The position numbers and the translations under genes are program-made. This document shows positions 1 through 4,760 of a stretch of DNA of 7,474 nt, piece by piece. Source of the stretch: DATFDN01 sp049591635. GTDB lineage: Bacteria > Pseudomonadota > Alphaproteobacteria > Acetobacterales > Acetobacteraceae. Numbering within the stretch: position 1 is the first letter of the stretch; each line of letters starts with the position of its first letter. The notes below the pieces were generated by a model, which worked only from the letters and a program-made list of their open reading frames with translations, was not told the origin of the DNA and made no database searches. The stretch spans positions 1-7,474 of the forward strand of contig JBAWFF010000509.1 of assembly GCA_049591635.1 (NCBI GenBank), in the 5' to 3' direction.

Positions 1-582
1 GGCGGGGACACCATCGCCTTCGCGCAGGACCGCGCGACCTGGCGCGACAACGCCCCGGGTCCGTTGCGGCACACCGCCAATCCGCTCGACCTCGGGCTGG
101 GCGGCGGCGGCTATTTCACCGTCAACACCGCGCGCGGGCCGCGGCTGACGCGCGACGGGCGGTTCGGCCTGCTGCCCAACGGCACCGTCGCCGATTCGGC
201 CGGCGATCCGCTGCTCGACGTGAACGGCCAACCGATCCACGTCTCGCCCACCGACACCGACCTCGCCGTCGCCGGCGACGGCACGATGTCGAGCGAGAAC
301 GGCCGCGTCGGGCGGATCGGTGTCGTGCAGCCGCAGGACCCCCGCGCGCTCACCGCCGAGGGTGGCACGCTGATGCGCGCCGACGTCCCGACCGCACCGA
401 CCGCGCAGTCGCGCATCGTTCAAGGCGCGGTGGAGGATTCCAACGTCACCCCGGTGACGCAGATCTCGACGATGCTCGACCAGTCCCGGCAGTTCTCCTA
501 TCTCGGCGCGTTCCTGCAAGCCGAGGCCGATCGCGAGCGAACCACGATCGACAAGCTGCTCCCCGCCCCGCAGGGGGGCTAG
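1..582 (+). CDS. flgF: Flagellar basal-body rod protein FlgF, 5' end outside window
   Basis: FlgF is a proximal rod component of the flagellar basal body, assembled in the periplasm after export by the flagellar type III system. The reading frame is open from base 1 to the TAG at 580-582, giving 193 visible residues; family members are usually about 240-250, so roughly the first 50, including the N-terminal rod helix, lie upstream. Visible hallmarks are the segment TANPLDLGLGGGGYF, which matches the conserved 'N.LDLAI.G.GFF' core shared by FlgE/F/G, the following 'LTRDGRFGLLPNGTVADSAGDPLL' type hairpin region, and a C-terminal rod helix region with SNVTPVTQISTMLDQSRQF. FlgG starts 3 bp after its stop, so the two are cotranscribed. 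FlgF rather than FlgG is chosen because a full FlgG follows, and because the C-terminal helix is FlgF-like (ISTMLDQSRQF rather than LITAQRAYE). An internal TTG at 64 is not the true start. Confidence 0.93.
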   Translation, partial: GGDTIAFAQDRATWRDNAPGPLRHTANPLDLGLGGGGYFTVNTARGPRLTRDGRFGLLPNGTVADSAGDPLLDVNGQPIHVSPTDTDLAVAGDGTMSSENGRVGRIGVVQPQDPRALTAEGGTLMRADVPTAPTAQSRIVQGAVEDSNVTPVTQISTMLDQSRQFSYLGAFLQAEADRERTTIDKLLPAPQGG

Positions 583-585
583 GCG

Positions 586-1371
586 ATGCGCGCTCTCGAC
601 ATCGCCAGCACCGGGATGCAGGCACAGCAGACCAGTGTCGAGGTCATCTCCAACAACATCGCCAACATGACCACCACCGGCTTCAAGCGCCAGCGGCCGG
701 AGTTCCAGGACCTGATCTACCAGAACCTGCGCCGGGTCGGATCGAACAGCTCCGATTCAGGCTCCATCGTGCCCTCCGGCGCGCAGGTCGGGCTCGGCGT
801 GAAGACCGCGGCGATCTACCGGATCAACGAGCAAGGCAACCTGCAACAGACATCGAACGTGCTCGACCTCGCGATTCAGGGGAACGGCTATTTCCAGGTG
901 ACGCTGCCGGACGGCGAGTCCGGCTACACGCGCGACGGCACATTTGGCTTGGCGCCCGACGGCACCATCGTCAGCGCCGACGGCTACGTGGTTTCGCCAG
1001 GCATTCAGGTGCCCGCCAACGCGACCAATGTGACGATCAACACCTCGGGCCAGGTGCAGGCGACGATCGCCGGACAGACCGCGGTGACCACGGCGGGGCA
1101 GATTCAACTCGCGGCGTTCGCCAATCCGGCGGGCCTCGATTCCCAGGGCGACAACATGTTCCTGCAGACCGCCGCCTCGGGCGCCCCGGTCACCGGCGTC
1201 GCCGCGACCACCGGGTTCGGCAGCGTCATGCAAGGCTTCATCGAGACGTCGAACGTCAACGTCGTCACCGAGATCACCAACCTGATCACCGCGCAGCGCG
1301 CCTACGAGATGAACAGCAAGGTCATCAGCAGCAGCGACGACATGATGAGCACGCTCACCAATTTGCGCTGA
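586..1371 (+). CDS. flgG: Flagellar basal-body rod protein FlgG (distal rod)
   Basis: FlgG builds the distal rod, the drive shaft that crosses the peptidoglycan and the P and L rings. The 261-residue product has the family's usual length. It opens with the conserved rod N-terminus (residues about 8-37: STGMQAQQTSVEVISNNIAN followed by a TTTGFKRQR stretch), has the central core NVLDLAIQGNGYFQV near residues 90-105 and ends in the classic C-terminal helix with EITNLITAQRAYEMNSKVIS and a final leucine-rich turn. The ATG at 586 is supported by a purine-rich AGGGGGG at 572-578, 7 nt upstream and inside the end of flgF. Flanked by flgF and flgA, it sits in a conventional rod operon. Nothing in the protein looks damaged. 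Confidence 0.97.
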   Translation: MRALDIASTGMQAQQTSVEVISNNIANMTTTGFKRQRPEFQDLIYQNLRRVGSNSSDSGSIVPSGAQVGLGVKTAAIYRINEQGNLQQTSNVLDLAIQGNGYFQVTLPDGESGYTRDGTFGLAPDGTIVSADGYVVSPGIQVPANATNVTINTSGQVQATIAGQTAVTTAGQIQLAAFANPAGLDSQGDNMFLQTAASGAPVTGVAATTGFGSVMQGFIETSNVNVVTEITNLITAQRAYEMNSKVISSSDDMMSTLTNLR

Positions 1372-1384
1372 GGCAACCATCATG
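1370..1384 (+). promoter_or_regulatory. Ribosome-binding site and ATG in front of the flgA frame
   Basis: GAGG at 1370-1373 overlaps the flgG stop (TGA 1369-1371) and lies 8 nt before ATG 1382. That is the best-placed initiation signal in the flgG-flgA gap. The frame beginning at 1382 (MDLIRV...) runs without a stop through the repeat block into flgA. It is probably the old flgA initiation region, or the signal for a leader translation that carries ribosomes towards the downstream ATGs. Which start is used cannot be settled from sequence. Confidence 0.5.
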
Positions 1385-1425
1385 GACCTGATCAGGGTTA
1401 ACCCACCGCCGTCATGCCCGCGAAT

Positions 1426-1592
1426 GGATTGCGCTGCGAAAGTCGCCTCAAGGAACTCCCTTGTCCCAAACTCGTCATTCCCGCGAAAGCGGGAACCCAG
1501 GCTTTCCAGCACAGTGCGGCCCGCCTGGGTGCCCGCTTTCGCGGGCATGACGAGAAGAGGCCCTCCGGAACCAGACTTTCGCAGCGCGATCC
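1426..1592. mobile_element. Small non-coding inserted element (MITE-like), 167 bp
   Basis: The ends form 19-bp terminal inverted repeats: ggattgcgctgcgaaagtc at 1426-1444 pairs with gactttcgcagcgcgatcc at 1574-1592, with one mismatch at 1430. The element is flanked by GAAT at 1422-1425 and GAAT at 1593-1596 (CGAAT if one more base is counted), which looks like a target-site duplication. Removing the element plus one GAAT (171 bp) restores a near-perfect longer palindrome across the junction, so this is an insertion into an older repeat. It has no coding capacity of its own for a transposase, so it would need one in trans. The family is not recognised. Confidence 0.6.
1471..1554. repeat. Innermost palindromic repeat pair, 32-bp arms
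   Basis: Arm 1471-1502 (beginning ctcgtcattcccgcgaaagc) pairs with arm 1523-1554 with two mismatches across 32 bp and a loop of about 20 nt. Each arm also contains a small self-complementary core, cccgc-NNNN-gcggg. The arrangement is two head-to-head copies of a dispersed REP-like unit, able to form a strong hairpin in RNA or a cruciform in DNA. It lies in the middle of the 167-bp inserted element and could have been carried in with it or have landed later. Confidence 0.8.
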
Positions 1593-1654
1593 GAATGCGG
1601 GTATCCGCGTCTTCGTGGGCCGCCAGCAAGACGTGGATACCCGCATTCGCGGGC

Positions 1655-2611
1655 ATGACGATGCTTTTGGTCGGCGCCATCCTCTCGACACTGCTCCTCG
1701 CCACTCCGGCCGCCGCCGCCACCCTGAAGCCGCTCTCGACGCTGCACTCCTCGGTGGTGCGCCTGTCGGACCTGTTCGCCGATGCCGGCCGCAATGCCGA
1801 TCGCGTGCTGGGCCCCGGTCCCGCGCCCGGCGGGCGCATCGTCGTCGGGTCACGCCAACTCGCGGCCATCGCACGCTCCTACAGCGTGGACTGGCGCCCG
1901 CAATTCGCCGCCGAGCGGGCCGTGCTGGATCGTCCCGGCCGCCCGCTCGCGCAGGCCGACACCATGGCGCCGTTGTCCAAGGCGCTGATCTCGGCCGGGG
2001 CGCCCGCCGACGCCGTGGTCGAAATCGACCCGTTCGATCCGCCGATGGTGCCGACCGAGGGTAGTTTCACGCCGACCGTGACGCAGCTCGACTACGACGT
2101 CGCCTCCGGCCGGTTCCACGCGGAGCTTGCCTTGGACGGCGCTGGGGCGGACGCGATCGCTTGGCGGGTCTCGGGACACACGCAGGCCATGGTGGAGGCG
2201 GCGGTGACGGCGACACGGCTGCTGCCCGGCACCGTGTTGACCGCCGCCGATGTGCGCTTGGCGCGGATGCCGGCGGAGCGGGTGCCGGCGGGGGCGGCAA
2301 GGCGGATCGAGGACGCGATCGGCAAGCAGCTGCGCGTCCAGGTCGCCGCGGGATCGCCGCTTCCGCTGTCCGATCTGACCGCGCCGCTCCTGGTGCGGCG
2401 CGACGGGCGGGTGCTGATGCTGGCCGAGGGGCCCGGCATGTCGCTCACCGCCGAGGGCCGCGCGTTGGAGGCGGGGGCGTCGGGCGAGCACATAAGGGTG
2501 CTGAACCCGGTCTCCAGGGCGGTGGTTGATGCCGTCGTCATCGGCGAGGGCCGCGTGCGCATCGATCCCGACACGCCGCCGTTGACGCCCGCTGGCGGAA
2601 CGCGGCGATGA
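1655..2611 (+). CDS. flgA: Flagellar P-ring chaperone FlgA (start uncertain)
   Basis: FlgA is the periplasmic chaperone that helps FlgI assemble into the P ring. From ATG 1655 the product is 318 aa (316 from ATG 1661). It has a signal-peptide-like hydrophobic stretch (LLVGAILSTLLLATPAAA, residues 4-21, with an Ala-rich cleavage region), a first domain with VRLSDLFADAG, an SAF-like domain from about residue 180 (TATRLLPGTVLTAADVRLAR, then an IGKQLRVQVAAGSPL segment) and the C-terminal FlgA fold with GEHIRVLNPVSRAVVDAVV. The gene overlaps flgH by 4 bp (ATGA). The start is problematic. A palindromic repeat ends at 1660, ATG 1655 lies inside it, ATG 1661 directly follows it, and neither has a clear ribosome site. 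The frame is also open back to ATG 1382, which does have a GAGG at good spacing; that start would give 409 aa with 91 extra residues, mostly repeat-encoded (two copies of PAFAGMT) and with the signal peptide internal. The n-region of the short form has no Lys or Arg, as if its native N-terminus had been displaced. Confidence 0.88.
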   Translation: MTMLLVGAILSTLLLATPAAAATLKPLSTLHSSVVRLSDLFADAGRNADRVLGPGPAPGGRIVVGSRQLAAIARSYSVDWRPQFAAERAVLDRPGRPLAQADTMAPLSKALISAGAPADAVVEIDPFDPPMVPTEGSFTPTVTQLDYDVASGRFHAELALDGAGADAIAWRVSGHTQAMVEAAVTATRLLPGTVLTAADVRLARMPAERVPAGAARRIEDAIGKQLRVQVAAGSPLPLSDLTAPLLVRRDGRVLMLAEGPGMSLTAEGRALEAGASGEHIRVLNPVSRAVVDAVVIGEGRVRIDPDTPPLTPAGGTRR

Positions 2612-3342
2612 GCGCCGCGGCGCGCGCGGCGGCGGTGGCGCTGCTCCTCGGCTTCTCCGGTTGCGACACCTTGCAGCAGCTGTCTGAAGTCGGCCGTCCG
2701 CCGGCGTTGTCGCCGACCCAGGACCCCACGCGCACGCCGGGGTGGCAGCCGGTGACCATGCCGATGCCGGCCCCGCAATCGGCGCCGTCGGAGGGCGACT
2801 CGCTGTGGCGGCCCGGGTCGCGCGCCTTCTTCAAGGATCAGCGGGCGAGCCGCGTCGGCGATCTGGTGACAGTGCTGGTCAGCATGAACGATCAGGCCAC
2901 GCTTAAGAACGCCACCACCGCGACCCGCACCAGCGCCGAGAACGCCGGTCTGCCGAACTTGTTCGGGTTGGAGACCCTGCTCGCGCACGTGCCGATGAAT
3001 CCAAGCTCGCTGGTCTCGGCGAGCAGCAGCAACAGCAATGTCGGTGCCGGCCAGGTCCAGCGCAGCGAGTCGGTGACGGTGCGCCTCGCCGGCGTGGTCA
3101 CGCAGGTACTGCCGAACGGCAACCTCGTGGTGATGGCGCATCAGCAGTTCCGAGCCGACTCCGAGCTTCGCGATCTGCGGGTGAGCGGCGTGATCCGCCC
3201 CGAGGACATCGCCAGCGACAACACGATCCAGAGCGACCGCATGGCCGAGGCGCGCATCGCCTACGGCGGACGCGGAGAGCTGACCGCCGTGCAGACGCCG
3301 CGCATCGGCCAGCAGCTGATGGATATCGTCCTGCCGTGGTGA
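2608..3342 (+). CDS. flgH: Flagellar L-ring lipoprotein FlgH
   Basis: FlgH forms the L ring, the outer-membrane bushing around the flagellar rod. The 244-residue product is of normal family length. A lipoprotein signal occupies residues 1-18 with the lipobox FSGC, making Cys19 the lipidated residue. Residues about 65-100 carry SLWRPGSRAFFKDQRASRVG and the 'GDLVTVLV' strand typical of FlgH. The C-terminal part has the signature LRVSGVIRPEDIASDNTIQS and the IAYGGRGEL segment before the final aromatic tail. The ATG at 2608 overlaps the flgA stop by 4 bp, implying translational coupling. The Ser/Asn-rich stretch near residues 133-146 is a normal variable linker in the family. The gene is followed not by flgI, the usual neighbour, but by a glycine-zipper lipoprotein. 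Confidence 0.96.
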   Translation: MSAAARAAAVALLLGFSGCDTLQQLSEVGRPPALSPTQDPTRTPGWQPVTMPMPAPQSAPSEGDSLWRPGSRAFFKDQRASRVGDLVTVLVSMNDQATLKNATTATRTSAENAGLPNLFGLETLLAHVPMNPSSLVSASSSNSNVGAGQVQRSESVTVRLAGVVTQVLPNGNLVVMAHQQFRADSELRDLRVSGVIRPEDIASDNTIQSDRMAEARIAYGGRGELTAVQTPRIGQQLMDIVLPW

Positions 3343-3362
3343 CAACGCGGTTGGCAGGTTCT

Positions 3363-4043
3363 ATGCCGCGCCGCGACATGCCCCGCTCCTCCCTTGCCAC
3401 TGTGCTTGCCGTGCTCGCGCTGTCCGTCGCGGGGTGCGCCGGCGACTACTCGGCCAACACCTACAATGCCGCCGCGGTCCAGCAGGCCAACAAGGTGGAG
3501 CGCGGGATCGTCGTCGGCTTCCGCGAGGTGGCGGTAAGCGCGGAGGGCACCGTCGGCGCCGTGACCGGCGGGGCCGCCGGGGGCATCGCCGCCGGCAGCG
3601 CCCCGCTAGGCCCCGTGTCGCGCGCCTTCTCGGCGATCGGCGGCACGCTCGTCGGCGGCCTGGTCGGCACGGCGGCCGAGCACGCGGTGGGCGACACGCA
3701 CGCCTGGGAGTACATCATCCGCGAGCCGTCGGGCGAATTGATCTCGGTCACCCAGGCCGACAAGACTCCGCTGCCGATCGGCCAAAGCGTGTTGGTCATC
3801 ACCGGCAAGCAGGCCCGCGTGGTCCCGGACTATACGGTCGCGCTGCCGGCGAAGCCGGCGCCGAAGCCCGCGTCCCAGCCCGCGCCGACGAAGCCGGCGC
3901 CGATCACGGAGACGACGCTGCCGCCGTTGGTACAGGTGACGCCAGCGCCTATCGCGCCGACCCCGGTTTCACCCGTGCCGGCGGCCCTCGCGCCCGCTGG
4001 TGCGGCATCATCCCCGCCGACGGGAGCGCCTTCCCACCCGTAG
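3363..4043 (+). CDS. Glycine-zipper outer-membrane lipoprotein (SlyB-like) with Pro-rich tail
   Basis: The product is 226 aa from ATG 3363. A basic n-region (MPRRDMPRSS) and hydrophobic core lead to the lipobox VAGC, with Cys25 as the predicted lipidated residue. Residues about 62-110 are a glycine zipper rich in GxxxG spacing (VGAVTGGAAGGIAAGSA and AIGGTLVGGLVG), as in SlyB and rickettsial 17-kDa antigen relatives. A small beta-rich domain follows (about 112-158: AWEYIIREPSGELISV, then PIGQSVLVITGKQARVVPDY). Residues about 161-226 are a Pro/Ala low-complexity tail that could span towards or through the peptidoglycan. ATG 3363 is preferred because an AGG lies just upstream; GTG 3336 overlaps flgH and ATG 3378 is also possible. 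Its place directly behind flgH suggests it is cotranscribed with the rod and ring genes and may act in outer-membrane stabilisation, but no flagellar role is demonstrated. Confidence 0.85.
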   Translation: MPRRDMPRSSLATVLAVLALSVAGCAGDYSANTYNAAAVQQANKVERGIVVGFREVAVSAEGTVGAVTGGAAGGIAAGSAPLGPVSRAFSAIGGTLVGGLVGTAAEHAVGDTHAWEYIIREPSGELISVTQADKTPLPIGQSVLVITGKQARVVPDYTVALPAKPAPKPASQPAPTKPAPITETTLPPLVQVTPAPIAPTPVSPVPAALAPAGAASSPPTGAPSHP

Positions 4044-4050
4044 CGGACGC

Positions 4051-4108
4051 CTGGACTTTTGGGCGCAACGGCATATCTTTTTGATATATCTTTCCGAGGA
4101 GTGGCTCG
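4051..4108 (+). promoter_or_regulatory. AT-rich promoter/operator region of vapBC
   Basis: Within otherwise GC-rich DNA, 4071-4095 is strikingly AT-rich. It contains ATATC-TTTTT-GATAT (4073-4087), an inverted repeat with a 5-nt spacer, the 8-bp palindrome gatatatc (4083-4090), and the direct repeat atatcttt at 4073-4080 and 4086-4093. Such short AT-rich palindromes in front of vapB fit an operator for autorepression by the VapBC complex. A tentative promoter is CTGGAC (4051-4056), a 17-nt gap, then TATCTT (4074-4079); the -35 match is poor. The operator would overlap the -10 element. Confidence 0.5.
4096..4101 (+). promoter_or_regulatory. Strong Shine-Dalgarno site of vapB
   Basis: GAGGAG at 4096-4101 sits 7 nt before ATG 4109 and fixes the antitoxin start against alternatives further upstream. 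It is one of the two strongest ribosome sites in the window, in keeping with the need to make antitoxin in excess of toxin. Confidence 0.75.
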
Positions 4109-4351
4109 ATGAATACCGCGAAGGTCTTCTGGTCTGGCCGGTCGCAGGCGGTACGGCTGCCGAAGGAGTTCCGGTTCGAAACGGATGAAGTCCACATTCG
4201 ACGGCACGGCCAAGCCGTGATCCTTGAGCCCGTCGCCACCGATTGGCGCTGGCTGGACACGTTGGTCAGGCCGCTCGACGACGACTTCGTTCAGGCCGCG
4301 AACGAGAAGCCGGGGGAACAACGCCGCCCTGAGCTGGATTTCCTTGAGTGA
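4109..4351 (+). CDS. vapB: VapB antitoxin, AbrB/SpoVT-type
   Basis: This is the antitoxin of a type II pair: it binds and blocks the VapC RNase and, with it, the operon's own operator. The 80-residue product opens with the swapped-hairpin AbrB-like DNA-binding domain, seen as KVFWSGRSQAVRLPKEFRF (residues 5-23) followed by DEVHIRRHGQAVILEP, a pattern typical of VapB/MazE-like antitoxins. The acidic C-terminal part (about 50-80, with PLDDDFVQAANEKPGEQ) is the expected disordered toxin-binding segment. A GAGGAG lies 7 nt upstream of the ATG. Its last codons overlap the vapC start by 4 bp (GTGA). Base composition is closer to vapC than to the flagellar genes, which fits arrival as a unit. Confidence 0.92.
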   Translation: MNTAKVFWSGRSQAVRLPKEFRFETDEVHIRRHGQAVILEPVATDWRWLDTLVRPLDDDFVQAANEKPGEQRRPELDFLE

Positions 4352-4740
4352 AATATCTGCTCGACACCAATGCCGTGATAGCGTTGCTAAAGGGAAATGC
4401 CGCGCTGTTGGCGAAGGTTCACCAGCATCTCCTGCGGGATTTCTCCATATCGGCGGTCGCCGCGCACGAACTGTTTTTCGGCGCCTACAGAAGCAAAAGG
4501 GTCGTTGCGAATCTGGCTCGTCTCGATGCCATGCAATTCGAGGTGCTGGAATTCGACAAGGAGGACGCCAGACAAAGCGGCGAGATACGTGCAACACTCG
4601 CCGCCGTCGGTACCCCGATCGGGCCCTATGACATCCTCATAGCGGGACAAGCCAGGGCGCGAAGCCTGATCCTGATTACCCGCAATGGCGGCGAGTTCTC
4701 ACGCGTCCCCGGATTGCACATCGAGGACTGGGAAGCCTGA
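4348..4740 (+). CDS. vapC: VapC toxin, PIN-domain ribonuclease
   Basis: VapC toxins are Mg2+-dependent endoribonucleases that cut tRNA or rRNA when freed from VapB. The 130-aa product has the PIN fold signatures: YLLDTNAVIALLKGN with Asp6, SAVAAHELFFGAYRS with Glu41, PIGPYDILIAGQAR with Asp95, and the final strand LILITRNGGEFSRVPGL with Asn113, ending in EDW. These are the acidic residues expected at the active site, so the enzyme looks intact. Translation begins at GTG 4348 within the vapB stop region, giving coupled synthesis below the antitoxin level. Sampled 60-base stretches here are about 53-58% GC against about 73% in a sample of the motor operon, suggesting horizontal origin. The stop is only 20 bp from the end of the convergent gene at 4761, with no recognisable terminator between. 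Confidence 0.94.
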   Translation: MKYLLDTNAVIALLKGNAALLAKVHQHLLRDFSISAVAAHELFFGAYRSKRVVANLARLDAMQFEVLEFDKEDARQSGEIRATLAAVGTPIGPYDILIAGQARARSLILITRNGGEFSRVPGLHIEDWEA

Positions 4741-4760
4741 CCGCGCTTGGCCCCAGCTGC

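Larger units (their letters stand above)
1410..1660. repeat. Composite nested palindromic repeat element, 251 bp
   Basis: The block is bounded by perfect 16-bp inverted repeats: cgtcatgcccgcgaat at 1410-1425 and its exact reverse complement at 1645-1660. Three nested levels are visible. The outermost is an 80-bp palindrome formed by 1410-1425 plus 1597-1660, with arms of 33 bp (one mismatch, at 1607) around a 14-nt loop. It is interrupted by a 167-bp element at 1426-1592. That element contains another palindrome at 1471-1554. The outer and innermost palindromes share the core cgtcat(g/t)cccgcga, so they belong to one family. Repeats of this type, with a cccgcgaNNgcggg core, are scattered in many proteobacterial genomes and are often mistranslated as 'PAFAGMT' peptides. 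The block fills the flgG-flgA gap and stops one base before ATG 1661. Confidence 0.85.

Noticed and set aside
1410..1660. Possible CRISPR array
   Set aside because: The repeats are inverted pairs nested in one another, not evenly spaced direct repeats with unique spacers, and no cas gene is near.
757..1869. Long open frame of 370 codons on the - strand across flgG and flgA
   Set aside because: It is antisense to two well-supported genes, has Arg/Gly-rich shadow composition and runs through the repeat block; high GC makes such frames common.
2092..3345. Open frame of 417 codons on the - strand across flgA and flgH
   Set aside because: It mirrors the conserved flgA and flgH frames and shows no recognisable domain; antisense shadow.
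4741..4760. Bidirectional terminator between vapC and the convergent gene
   Set aside because: Only a weak, mismatched stem (gcttgg/ccagc) with no T tract on either side.
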